Shown here: piece after piece, positions 16,810 through 26,044 of the stretch
Position numbering within the stretch: position 1 is the first letter of the stretch
Layout of the letters: each line of letters starts with the position of its first letter
Source: Desulfurivibrio sp.
Lineage (GTDB): Bacteria; Desulfobacterota; Desulfobulbia; Desulfobulbales; Desulfurivibrionaceae
Direction: 5' to 3'
Assembly (NCBI GenBank): GCA_013791995.1
Contig: VMSS01000149.1
Coordinates: 1-44,390 of the forward strand
DNA: 44,390 nucleotides
Made by a program: the position numbers and the translations under genes
The notes under the pieces: generated by a model
The model's input: the letters and a program-made list of their open reading frames with translations, nothing else
Database searches by the model: none
What the model was told of the DNA's origin: nothing

Positions 16810-17559
16810 TCATTCAGCCCCCCTGGTCAGAAAATGACGCACTTTTGGATCTCCGGAAGCAACCGCATCCTTGGGTTTGCCGGAGTTGATCATGGTGTGG
16901 GTCTCGGTGTCCAGAAAAATCGAGTTGCTTCCGATGGCAAGGATGCTGGCCAGATCATGGGATATCACCACAATGGTTGTCTCCAGACTGTCGCGCAATT
17001 CAATAATCAGATCGTCAAGATGGCGGGCCGTGGGCGGATCGAGACCGGAAGAAGGTTCGTCGATCACCAGAATATCCGGGTCAAGGGCCATGGCGCGGGC
17101 CAGAGCCGCCCGTTTCTTCATGCCGCCGCTCAGTTCGGAAGGATAAAAATCCTCAAAACCTGTCAGCCCCACCAAAGCCAACTTGAAGGAAATGATCTCG
17201 GCAAGCTGGCGGGGTGAAAGATCGGTGTACTCTTTCAGGGGGAGAGCGATATTTTCCCCCAGAGTCATCGAACTCCACAGGGCGCCGCCCTGAAACATGA
17301 TACCGAGCCGCCGCTTGAGCCGCTCCTGTTCCTCATGTTCAACCTTCCAAAAATCCTCGCCGCCATAAAAGACCGCTCCTTTGGCCGGACGCTGCAGGCC
17401 GATCAGGGCGCGCATCACAGTGGTCTTGCCGCAGCCGCTCCCGCCCATGATGACAAAGATATCCCCCCTGTTGATCACAAAATTGAGATCGCGCTGGATG
17501 ACGAAATCGCCATACGCCATGGTCACGTCGCGGACTTCGATGTGCGGTGCGGCATTCAT
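16810..17559 (-). CDS. MlaF-like ABC transporter ATP-binding protein
   Basis: MNAAPHIEVRDVTMAYGDFVIQRDLNFVINRGDIFVIMGGSGCGKTT...LSGGMKKRAALARAMALDPDILVIDEPSSGLDP. Confidence 0.9.
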   Translation of the reverse strand: MNAAPHIEVRDVTMAYGDFVIQRDLNFVINRGDIFVIMGGSGCGKTTVMRALIGLQRPAKGAVFYGGEDFWKVEHEEQERLKRRLGIMFQGGALWSSMTLGENIALPLKEYTDLSPRQLAEIISFKLALVGLTGFEDFYPSELSGGMKKRAALARAMALDPDILVIDEPSSGLDPPTARHLDDLIIELRDSLETTIVVISHDLASILAIGSNSIFLDTETHTMINSGKPKDAVASGDPKVRHFLTRGAE

Positions 17560-17600
17560 GACTGAGCACCTTGCAACTCGTATTGTTTTGAAAAGACGCC

Positions 17601-17707
17601 CATCCCTTGGCGGGAGGGATTGGGGGTGGGGGTGGGGAAAGCTGCAACATTTGAGATAATGGCAAGCTCCCCCTCTCCCTGACCCTCCCCCGCCAGGGGG
17701 GAGGGAA
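17601..17707. repeat. Inverted pair of G/C-run repeat in operon gap
   Basis: CATCCCTTGGCGGGAGGGATTGGGGGTGGGGGTGGGG and CCCCCTCTCCCTGACCCTCCCCCGCCAGGGGGGAGGGA; arms are approximate reverse complements. Confidence 0.75.
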
Positions 17708-17736
17708 TTATCCTCCATTGCGTCAAGCTACACATA

Positions 17737-18927
17737 CTAAATCCCCAGCCGGTAAAAAATGATAGTCATGATGGAGGCCACAATGGTGATCAACAAAATG
17801 CCGGTCACCACCGCCGAGGTTGCTGCTTCCCCGACGGATTCGGCGCTTCTGCCGCACTGCATCCCGCGCAGACACCCGGCATAAGCAACCATGGCCCCGT
17901 AGACACTGCCCTTGGAAAGCCCCACCAGAAAATGCTTCACTTCCAAGGCCCGCAAGGTTTCCGTATAATACTCAAACATCCCGACATCAAAGATGGTGAC
18001 CGAAACCAGCGCCCCGGCAAACATCCCGACAAATCCAGCGTACAGGGTGAGAAGCGGCACCATCAGCATCAGGGCCAGCATCCGCGGCAAAACCAGAAAA
18101 TCAATGGGCGAGATGCCCAGACTTTTGAAAGCGTCGATCTCCTCGTTGACCTGCATGGTGCCCAACTGGGCTGCAAACGCCGCGCCGGTGCGCCCGGCGA
18201 TGATGATCCCGGTCATAAGCGCCCCAACCTCACGCACCATGCCGATGGCCACCAGATCGGCAATAAAGATCTGGGCTCCGACCAGACGAAGCTGATCCGC
18301 CCCCAGATAGGCAAGGATGAGACCGACAAGAAAGCTGATCACCGAAACGATGACCAGGGCGCGAGGGCCGACCTCTTCAATCTCCCACCAGAGATCGCTG
18401 AAACGAAACCGCGCTCTGCCGGTTATCAGCCGCCCAAAGGAGACGGTAATCTCGCCGAGAAAATGCAGCATCTCGGGAGCGCCGCTAAAAAAATCAATCG
18501 TTGCCGCGCCGATCCGGGAGACGAAATTCTGCTTGGTGCCGCCCCGTTTGCCAGCCTCTTGCCCGGGAACGGCAGAGGCCATGGCCAAAAGATGGCGCAC
18601 TCCCTTGGGCAAGCCTTCCTGGTCGATACTGAGGTCCCGCTCACCGCCCAGCGTGAACAACGCCCGGAGGATGGCGAGAAACCCTGTGTCCCAGTCTGTG
18701 AGTTGCGTGGTGTTAAAGGAGAGGCTGCGGATTCCTTCTTCCTTCTCGGCCAGGATCACTGCGGCTGCGGGCAGATCCTGGTCCAGACACCAGCGGCCGA
18801 CAAAAGAAATCTCCAGCAGACCGTCACCTTTGCGATGCGTCTCGAACCGGTATTTTTCTTCGTCACTGTTATGGAGTCGGTTGGAAGCCAAATCTGCACC
18901 GTAGACAATCGTAATCTGTTGAGACAA
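17737..18927 (-). CDS. MlaE-like ABC transporter permease with N-terminal STAS-like extension
   Basis: C-terminal permease (GPRALVIVSVISFLVGLILAYLGADQLRLVGAQIFIADLVAIGMVREVGALMTGIIIAGRTGAAFAAQLGTMQVNEEIDA) preceded by ~130 aa STAS-like region. Confidence 0.88.
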   Translation of the reverse strand: MSQQITIVYGADLASNRLHNSDEEKYRFETHRKGDGLLEISFVGRWCLDQDLPAAAVILAEKEEGIRSLSFNTTQLTDWDTGFLAILRALFTLGGERDLSIDQEGLPKGVRHLLAMASAVPGQEAGKRGGTKQNFVSRIGAATIDFFSGAPEMLHFLGEITVSFGRLITGRARFRFSDLWWEIEEVGPRALVIVSVISFLVGLILAYLGADQLRLVGAQIFIADLVAIGMVREVGALMTGIIIAGRTGAAFAAQLGTMQVNEEIDAFKSLGISPIDFLVLPRMLALMLMVPLLTLYAGFVGMFAGALVSVTIFDVGMFEYYTETLRALEVKHFLVGLSKGSVYGAMVAYAGCLRGMQCGRSAESVGEAATSAVVTGILLITIVASIMTIIFYRLGI

Positions 18928-19087
18928 TCAGCCGTCGGAAATTTTGCCGTACCGCACAATCTCTTACCACCATCATGAGATAATCGCCTTCCCGCTGTCA
19001 ATCGTAAACGTGGAAAACCCGGCTCCGGCGTGGCAAACAATCCTGCTGTTGGTCCGCGGCTTCATCACAAATCTACTCTTTCCCTCA

Positions 19088-19125
19088 AACAAAAAAAGGC
19101 CGACCCCGCAGGGCCAGCCTTTTTC
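19088..19125. terminator. Rho-independent terminator (bidirectional)
   Basis: AAAAAAAGGCCGACCCCGCAGGGCCAGCCTTTTT, just 3' of the CheZ-like gene. Confidence 0.75.
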
Positions 19126-19150
19126 CCATCTCGCTTCTCTCTGCTTTGCT

Positions 19151-20770
19151 TTAGAAACCCAAGCCATGTAAGAGATCGTTTACCGCATTCTGATCAAGGG
19201 AGCCTTCGCCGCCGACCTCCCCAGTGGTCATGGAGTTAAGATATTTGTCCACATCTTCCTGGGCGATAACCTTACTCTCCTCAGCGGTAATTTTGGCATT
19301 CTTCTCCTTGATTTTCAACTGGGAACCAAAGGAAACCACAATGGCCAGGAGCTGCACCTGGAAATCGGTGAGCAGCTTAATGATCTTCAAAATCTGCTGA
19401 CCGGAAAGATCCTGGAAGCTCAAGGCTTCGGTAATCCGCGAGATATCCTCGGTGATGGCGGAAGCCACATTAAAAGCGTCTTCAATCTTCGTAAAGATCT
19501 CGTTCTGGTCTTCAATGGTCATCTTACTCATGCCGGGAACCTGCCCGGACTGCATCTGCGCCAGATTCTCCGTCAAGTCTCCCGCCAAGGCAAGACTTTC
19601 CGCCAGCATGGAGCCGAGTTCGGCAACCCTCGGGTCAACCACTTGCACCGTCGTCGGAGCAGCGGAAGCAGCCGCCTCAGGCTGGGCTGGAGCAGCAGCA
19701 GAAGGAACAACTTCCTCAATCTCCTCGGTGGGCGGCACCTCAAGGGGCAGGCTCTGATCCAGGAAGATCTCGGCCTGGTTGAGATCCATTTTTTTCAGGA
19801 GATTCTGGGTTTTCTGGTCGGAACAGGAAGTCAGCAGGGCAGACAGGACATCGCTCAGGGGAATGGTAAAAAAGTTATCGCTGTCCGGCTCGAGATCCTT
19901 GATCTTTTCTCCCATGGCCTCGACAAAGCTATTCTGGTCGAAAAACTCCTCGCTCTTCTTGCGGGCCCCGGTAATGTGGGTCTTCACCGTTTCGTTGGTG
20001 CACAGTTCATACATGGTCTGAAAAATCGTATCAAGCACAAACAGATAGCGGGTTCGCTTGACCATTTCCGGCGCAGCCTCGGCCAGATCGAGCACCTCCT
20101 CGGAGGGGGCCTCTGTCGCCGCCACACCGGAACCTTCCTGCAAGCCGGCAATCAGCGCGTTGGCCTGGCCTATCTTCTCCTGAAGATTCTGCAGGGTTAC
20201 GGCGGCCGACTGCGCGCCCTCCTCTCCATTGGCAATGAGTTCGGTCTGAAAGGCATTATGGGTTTTGAGAGAAAGCAGCAACTCTTTGACGCCATCGGTC
20301 TGGTTTTGAACCTTTTCCACCTGATCCATGATCTCCATGGTGGCCCTTTCCGTCATGGAAACGATGTCGTGCAGCTGGTTTTTGGCATCCTCTATTTTTT
20401 CCCCGGCCTCATCGAGTTCCACCCGTTTCATGCGCCGGTCTTCCATAGGGATTTCCCCCATGGTCGAACTGAGGCTCTTGGCCAGTTTACCGATATCGTT
20501 AAATATATCGTTGGATACTTTTTTGTAGTAGTCATCACCTTCCGCCGTGCCGGGTTGCAGGGGAAGTTCCATTCCTCCGGCTTCCGATTCGGGCGGAGAA
20601 AGAACGGGGACCGGTGGTTTTTCCTCGGCCAGAATATTCCGCACCACCTGGGTTGCCCCACTCTCCTGGCCGCCGAGTACGGTGATGTTGTACACCACTG
20701 TATCCGTGGATATCCGAAAAAATCCGGCGCTTATCTCAAGATTAACTTCCGACTTTCCCGCTATGGACAT
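19151..20770 (-). CDS. CheZ-like protein phosphatase, enlarged N-terminus
   Basis: ITEALSFQDLSGQQILKIIKLL (CheZ catalytic D..GQ motif) and C-terminal tail SLDQNAVNDLLHGLGF resembling the CheY-binding CheZ tail. Confidence 0.75.
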   Translation of the reverse strand: MSIAGKSEVNLEISAGFFRISTDTVVYNITVLGGQESGATQVVRNILAEEKPPVPVLSPPESEAGGMELPLQPGTAEGDDYYKKVSNDIFNDIGKLAKSLSSTMGEIPMEDRRMKRVELDEAGEKIEDAKNQLHDIVSMTERATMEIMDQVEKVQNQTDGVKELLLSLKTHNAFQTELIANGEEGAQSAAVTLQNLQEKIGQANALIAGLQEGSGVAATEAPSEEVLDLAEAAPEMVKRTRYLFVLDTIFQTMYELCTNETVKTHITGARKKSEEFFDQNSFVEAMGEKIKDLEPDSDNFFTIPLSDVLSALLTSCSDQKTQNLLKKMDLNQAEIFLDQSLPLEVPPTEEIEEVVPSAAAPAQPEAAASAAPTTVQVVDPRVAELGSMLAESLALAGDLTENLAQMQSGQVPGMSKMTIEDQNEIFTKIEDAFNVASAITEDISRITEALSFQDLSGQQILKIIKLLTDFQVQLLAIVVSFGSQLKIKEKNAKITAEESKVIAQEDVDKYLNSMTTGEVGGEGSLDQNAVNDLLHGLGF

Positions 20771-20895
20771 GATCAGCCTCCCGCTGCTGTTCTTCTGCTT
20801 GCTTTCCGACCGGCCCACAAGAGGGCGTACTCCTATCGCATCGGCAACGTGCCAATTTTCTTGAATATTTTACGCATTCCCTGCAGATAACTTTT

Positions 20896-21270
20896 TCAGG
20901 CTGTGACCATCCCGGAAAAAGAGACCCCTGTTTCATACAACTCCGGCTTGTCCCGGCTGACCGCCACCCAGGAGACCATGCCCACCACCCTTAGGACTCC
21001 GACATCTTCCTCCACCTTGGTGGCGATCCATCTGCCGTCTGCTGCCGCATGCCAACCAGGAAATTCCAGAACCATCACCAGTTGACTGCCCAGAGGCAGG
21101 GCTTCTTCCGCCAAAAGACACAGCCCGCCGCCGCTGATATCCAGCAATTGCCCATCCCGATATGGGACATCGGCCATGAGATCTTCAAGCCGGGTGAATC
21201 GGACAAACAGCTTTTTGGCAAACCGTTCTTCCTGACGCCGCTCCTCGTCGGAATCTTCGTGCTCGATCAT
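20896..21270 (-). CDS. PilZ-domain-like protein
   Basis: RQEERFAKKLFVRF...GQLLDISGGGLCLLAEEALPLGSQLVM...YETGVSFSGM (DxSxxG motif). Confidence 0.7.
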   Translation of the reverse strand: MIEHEDSDEERRQEERFAKKLFVRFTRLEDLMADVPYRDGQLLDISGGGLCLLAEEALPLGSQLVMVLEFPGWHAAADGRWIATKVEEDVGVLRVVGMVSWVAVSRDKPELYETGVSFSGMVTA

Positions 21271-21392
21271 GGTGCGCCCTTCCCTTGTTCTTTAAAAGCC
21301 GATCCAACCAGACCATTTCTACTGTTCTACCTATTTTTTGACAAAAGACGCAATACCCCAAAGAGAAATGGATGGTTTTTCAGAAAAAAAGA

Positions 21393-21429
21393 AAGGGGCA
21401 CAGCCTGAAAGCACCCGGACCAGCCCCTT
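21393..21429 (-). terminator. Rho-independent terminator after the isochorismatase-family gene
   Basis: Minus strand AAGGGGCTGG...GTGCCCCTTTCTTTTTTTC. Confidence 0.65.
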
Positions 21430-21991
21430 ATTTAATAAAAGGAAGGATGGCCTTGAAAGCCGGGGTACCAGCCTGATGCAGCCATTCGTAGATGATCATT
21501 TCCGTATTGGCGACAACCCCGCCGATCTCGCTGATCCTGGCCAGACCGGTCTGGTAGTTCTTTTCAACCCGCGAGGACACCGCATCGGCTGGCACCCACA
21601 TCCGGTAACCTTGCAAGAGTCCGCCCAGCACCGTCTGATAGATGCAGATATGGGTTTCCACCCCGCAGACCACGATGGTGTTAACCTCCCTGGGTAATTT
21701 TTTCGCTGCCTCGGCAATGGCCGAATTATTAAAACAACCGAATTCCAGCTTATCAAGCGGGACAGCCCCGCCCAGCTCGGCTTCAATCTCAGGAAGCAGC
21801 GCGCCGATCCGCGCCGCATACTGGGTGGTGGCGAGCATGGGAACCTGAAGGATGTTGGCCGCTTTCATGAGCAGCGCCGAATTTTTCACTACTTCTTCCC
21901 TGGCCGGAATGGCCTGCATCATCCGATCCTGGATATCCACCACCAGCAGGGCGCATTGTTCCGGCGCCAGGCGGTACAGTTTTTCGCTCAT
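21428..21991 (-). CDS. Isochorismatase-family hydrolase
   Basis: CALLVVDIQDRMMQAI...FGCFNNSAIAEAAKKLPREVNTIVVCGVETHICIYQTVLGGLLQGY. Confidence 0.88.
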   Translation of the reverse strand: MSEKLYRLAPEQCALLVVDIQDRMMQAIPAREEVVKNSALLMKAANILQVPMLATTQYAARIGALLPEIEAELGGAVPLDKLEFGCFNNSAIAEAAKKLPREVNTIVVCGVETHICIYQTVLGGLLQGYRMWVPADAVSSRVEKNYQTGLARISEIGGVVANTEMIIYEWLHQAGTPAFKAILPFIK

Positions 21992-22175
21992 CGCTTTCTC
22001 CTTTTTTTCTACAATGCGTCCTCAGCCATACAATGCGGCACATTATCCGGACAACACTGATTTTTATTCTTTGTATTTCCTTGTACTTGGAAAAATGTAT
22101 TGCCAAGAAGCATTATTTATTAATACTTTGAAAAATTCTCAATAATTCTTCAGCATACAGCCGGATATTACCGCC

Positions 22176-23567
22176 ATGAACCTTTATTTACGCATCTCCC
22201 AGATCCTTAGCAAACAACCCGTTGGCCAGACCGTGGAAATTAAAGGCTGGATCCGTACCCGCCGCGACAGCAAGGATTTTTCCTTTCTCGAGGTCAATGA
22301 CGGATCCTGTCTGGCCAACCTCCAGATCATTGCCGAGGACAATTTGCCCCGCTATCAGGAGGATATCCTCCGCCTCACCACCGGGTGCTCGGTGCGGATC
22401 AAGGGCCAACTTGCAGCCTCGCCGGCCAAGGGCCAGACCGTGGAAATCAAGGCAGAGGAGGTCGAGGTGTACGGCTGGGCCGATCCGGAAACCTACCCCC
22501 TGCAGAAGAAAAGGCATTCCTTTGAGTTTCTGCGGGAGATCATGCACCTGCGCCCGCGCACAAACAGCCTTGGCGCAGTGGCCAGAGTACGGAGCACCCT
22601 CTCTTTTGCAGTGCACAGGTTTTTTCAGGAGCAGGGCTTTCAGTATATCCACACTCCGATCATCACCACCAGCGACTGCGAAGGCGCGGGCGAAATGTTC
22701 ACCGTCACCACCCTTGACCTGAACAACGTGCCCCGCAAGGATGGGAGCCCTGATTTCAGCGAGGATTTCTTCGGCCGCCAGGCAAGTCTCACCGTGAGCG
22801 GCCAGCTGGAGGCGGAGATCTACTGCCTGGGGTTGGGCAACGTCTATACCTTCGGCCCCACCTTCCGGGCGGAAAATTCCAACACCAGCAGACATCTGGC
22901 AGAATTCTGGATGATCGAACCGGAAATGGCCTTCTGCGATCTTGCCCAAGACATGCAGGTGGCGGAAGCGTTCATCAAATATCTGGTCCAATATGGACTG
23001 GATCATTGTCCGGACGAAATCGAACTCTTCAATAATTTCGTGGATAAAACCCTCAAAGCCAGATTGGCTGCGGTGCTGGAGCAGGATTTCGCCCGGATCA
23101 CCTACACCGAGGCAGTCGAGCTTCTCACCACCTGCACCAAGGAATTCAATTTCCCGGTGACCTGGGGCGCGGATCTCCAATCGGAACACGAGCGCTATCT
23201 CTGCGAAGAGGTCTTTAAGCGCCCCCTCATCGTCACCGACTACCCAAAATCCATCAAACCTTTCTACATGCGGGTCAATGACGACAACACCACCGTGGCC
23301 GCCATGGATATCCTGGTCCCTGGCATCGGCGAGATCATCGGCGGCAGCCAACGGGAAGAACGCTACGACAATCTGGTCAGCCGTCTTGAAGAAATGGGCC
23401 TCAACCCAAAAGATTATGAGTGGTACCTGGATCTGCGCCGCTACGGCACAGCGCCCCACGCCGGTTTCGGCCTGGGTTTTGAACGCCTTATCCAGTTTGT
23501 CACCGGCATGGCCAACATCCGCGAAGTGATTCCTTTTCCGCGCACCCCGGGCTCGGCCGCTCTGTAA
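22176..23567 (+). CDS. asnS: Asparaginyl-tRNA synthetase
   Basis: Class II motifs; [60 protein letters not shown]. Confidence 0.95.
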   Translation: MNLYLRISQILSKQPVGQTVEIKGWIRTRRDSKDFSFLEVNDGSCLANLQIIAEDNLPRYQEDILRLTTGCSVRIKGQLAASPAKGQTVEIKAEEVEVYGWADPETYPLQKKRHSFEFLREIMHLRPRTNSLGAVARVRSTLSFAVHRFFQEQGFQYIHTPIITTSDCEGAGEMFTVTTLDLNNVPRKDGSPDFSEDFFGRQASLTVSGQLEAEIYCLGLGNVYTFGPTFRAENSNTSRHLAEFWMIEPEMAFCDLAQDMQVAEAFIKYLVQYGLDHCPDEIELFNNFVDKTLKARLAAVLEQDFARITYTEAVELLTTCTKEFNFPVTWGADLQSEHERYLCEEVFKRPLIVTDYPKSIKPFYMRVNDDNTTVAAMDILVPGIGEIIGGSQREERYDNLVSRLEEMGLNPKDYEWYLDLRRYGTAPHAGFGLGFERLIQFVTGMANIREVIPFPRTPGSAAL

Positions 23568-23578
23568 GCCGAAACATC

Positions 23579-24373
23579 ATGACCGAAAAGATCCGCACCG
23601 ATCGCATTTACCAACATGCGCGGTACACCTCCCTGTACGATCTGGAACTGGGGGATTTCCGCGAAGATCTCCCCTTTTATCGCAAGCATCTGCCCACCCA
23701 GTTCTGCACCATTCTCGAACTGGGCTGCGGCACCGGCCGGATAAGCCGCCCCCTGACCGCGGACGGGTACCGGCTGACCGGCATTGATCTCTCCTTCCCC
23801 ATGCTTGCCGCCGCGAAAATCAACCCAGCCGCGTCCGCGCCCCGCTATGCCTGCATGGATATGACGGCCTTGGCCTTTCGCACCACCTTTTCCGCGATCA
23901 TCGCCCCATACAATACCCTGAACCTCCTGACCAAACCCGAAGACCTGCGCGCCTGCCTGAGCCGAGCCCATCATCTTCTTGCCGAAAACGGCGTCCTGCT
24001 CCTGCAACTCTATATCCCGGACCGGGAACTCCGCGCCATGGAAGGGGAAAAACGCTTCCAGTTCCAGATCTTCGACCGGCCGGACGGGTCAAAGGTTATA
24101 AAAGAAATCCTGAAAAGCACGATCCCGCATTCATGCCTGGTGGAAATCACGGAACAATACCGCTTGCGCTTCAGAAAGGATCAACCCAACGAGGATTGGC
24201 AGTACACCTATCACATACTTGGTTACGAATTTGAGCAATGGCGAGAGATTCTCGCCGCCCAGGGGTTTAGCATTGAAACTGCCTATGGCGACTACGATCT
24301 TGCCCCCTTTGTTCCGGAAAAGCATACAACCCTGCTCCTGGCTGCAAAAAAGTCCATTATCAGCCCCAAATAA
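23579..24373 (+). CDS. Class I SAM-dependent methyltransferase
   Basis: ILELGCGTGRISRPLTADGYRLTGIDLSFPMLAAA. Confidence 0.88.
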   Translation: MTEKIRTDRIYQHARYTSLYDLELGDFREDLPFYRKHLPTQFCTILELGCGTGRISRPLTADGYRLTGIDLSFPMLAAAKINPAASAPRYACMDMTALAFRTTFSAIIAPYNTLNLLTKPEDLRACLSRAHHLLAENGVLLLQLYIPDRELRAMEGEKRFQFQIFDRPDGSKVIKEILKSTIPHSCLVEITEQYRLRFRKDQPNEDWQYTYHILGYEFEQWREILAAQGFSIETAYGDYDLAPFVPEKHTTLLLAAKKSIISPK

Positions 24374-24457
24374 TTTATTTGCTATTCCAAATCCTTTTTG
24401 GTATCAAAAAATTTAGTGAGCAATGTGCAGTAGTTTTTTAGCTTTGTTTAAAAGTTT

Positions 24458-24492
24458 ACCGCACAAACCCGGAGATGGTTGTGCGGTATTTT
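24458..24492 (+). terminator. Hairpin/terminator upstream of the csp gene
   Basis: ACCGCACAA-(12 nt)-TTGTGCGGT followed by ATTTTTATT. Confidence 0.6.
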
Positions 24493-24557
24493 TATTAGCG
24501 GGCTGAAAACACTGCGGGTTTCAAGTTAGGGTTTCAAGCAAGGAACGGAGGGATATC

Positions 24558-24758
24558 ATGTTTGAAGGCACAGTGAAGTGGTTTAACGAATCAAAGGGCT
24601 TTGGTTTTATCGCACAGGATAATGGCAAGGATGTTTTTGTGCATTACTCAGCGATCAACAAGGACGGCTTCAAAACCTTGCAAGAAGGTGAACGCGTCCG
24701 CTTCGAAATTGTAGACGGCCAAAAGGGCCCTGCAGCAGCCAACGTGGAACCGCTGTAA
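24558..24758 (+). CDS. Cold-shock domain protein
   Basis: [63 protein letters not shown]. Confidence 0.95.
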   Translation: MFEGTVKWFNESKGFGFIAQDNGKDVFVHYSAINKDGFKTLQEGERVRFEIVDGQKGPAAANVEPL

Positions 24759-24786
24759 AGATCACAACACCAACGTTTGACCACCC

Positions 24787-24818
24787 AAGGGCCTGCGCGA
24801 AAGCGAGGGCCCTTTTTT
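24787..24818 (+). terminator. Rho-independent terminator of the csp gene
   Basis: AAGGGCC TGCGCGAAAGCGA GGGCCCTTTTTTT. Confidence 0.85.
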
Positions 24819-25080
24819 TATTCTTATTCCCTTTTCATCGGCTTTTTGACCCATCCGGAATTTCCGGGGAAGATTGCGATCCTTTTTCCGTTGTTTTATC
24901 TTTCTTCTTTTGCGTGCAAATGGGAGATCCCCATTTGGCCTGCCGCGCCTCGCAAACAGGGGCGGAAAAAGACGCAAAAACTGCCTGAGGGCAAAGCCCG
25001 AGTTTTTTTTTGCGTTCCGCCTTCGTCGAGAAGCAAGGGAAGCCCGCAGGGCCAGGACTGGCTGGGGTGCCCTTTTCTTG

Positions 25081-25110
25081 TTTCTTCTTTTGGGCACGCA
25101 AAAGAAGAAA
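25081..25110. repeat. Perfect 12-bp inverted repeat in a low-complexity intergenic block
   Basis: TTTCTTCTTTTG GGCACG CAAAAGAAGAAA; related half-site at about 24900 (TTTCTTCTTTTGCGTGCAAA). Confidence 0.85.
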
Positions 25111-25297
25111 AAGAGAGCAAAGGCCAAGATCGTTGTCACCTTCTCCTAAATTCCCCATGAACTTTTACCCCTCTTTTTTCTCCGCACCCCATCTCCCTGT
25201 TTGCACTGACACACTTTCCCCTATACAATATAAAAAAGCGTCCCGGCGCGCTTACCGGAAAAATCTGCCGAACACTCTTCGCACAGGGTTGAACACC

Positions 25298-25930
25298 ATG
25301 CTGGATTCTTCCGAACATATAAAATTCATCATCTCCCTTTTCGCCATCGTCAACCCCATCGGGGCCATTCCCATCTATATCAGTCTCACCGACGAATACC
25401 GTGCGGAGGATCGCGCCAGAATCGTCCGGATTACTCCGGTGGCGGTGGTGGCCATTCTGCTGGTGACCCTGATCAGCGGCGAGTTCATCCTCCGATTTTT
25501 CGGAATATCCGTTGATTCCTTCCGGGTGGGCGGCGGCATCCTTCTTTTGCTCATGTCCATCTCCATGCTCCAGGCCAGGACAAGCCGCACCGCGCATACC
25601 AGCGACGAGGCCGAAGAAACCGCGGACCGAGAAACCATCGCCGTCGTACCGCTGGCCATCCCCCTGCTCTCCGGGCCGGGCGCCATAAGCACGGTTATCG
25701 TTTATGCCTACAAGGCAAAAGGAATTTCCGCCTATCTGATTACCAGCGCGGGCATCCTCCTCATCGGCCTGGCCATCTATCTTTCTCTGCTCGCCGCGCC
25801 CTACATCGCCAAAAAACTCGGCAGAACCGGGATCAACATCATCACCCGGATCATGGGCCTTATCCTGGCAGCCATTGCCGTGGAATTCATCACCACCGGA
25901 CTGAAGAACATCTTTCTACCCCTGACCTGA
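25298..25930 (+). CDS. MarC family integral membrane protein
   Basis: MLDSSEHIKFIISLFAIVNPIGAIPIYISLTDEYRAEDRARI...FRVGGGILLLLMSISML...PLAIPLLSGPGAISTVI. Confidence 0.88.
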   Translation: MLDSSEHIKFIISLFAIVNPIGAIPIYISLTDEYRAEDRARIVRITPVAVVAILLVTLISGEFILRFFGISVDSFRVGGGILLLLMSISMLQARTSRTAHTSDEAEETADRETIAVVPLAIPLLSGPGAISTVIVYAYKAKGISAYLITSAGILLIGLAIYLSLLAAPYIAKKLGRTGINIITRIMGLILAAIAVEFITTGLKNIFLPLT

Positions 25931-26044
25931 CTCTTGGCGACTCCCCCGGCCTGACACCAGTCGATCAGGCCTGTTTTCCCTATGACCGCCCGGCTTTTTC
26001 CGTGCCACAGGAAGCCAGCGGCCGCAAACAGGAGAGCCACGCCC

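Noticed and set aside
17932-20890. Plus-strand ORFs of 348 and 415 aa opposite mlaE-like and cheZ-like genes
   Set aside because: Antisense shadows; the minus strand encodes recognisable MlaE permease and CheZ motifs.
22188-23459. 423-aa minus ORF opposite asnS
   Set aside because: Shadow ORF; asnS is unambiguous on the plus strand.
24762-25160. Several overlapping ORFs on both strands (125, 127, 107, 91, 74 aa) between csp and marC
   Set aside because: Lys/Arg/Phe-rich low-complexity translations from a repeat-like intergenic block; not believable proteins.
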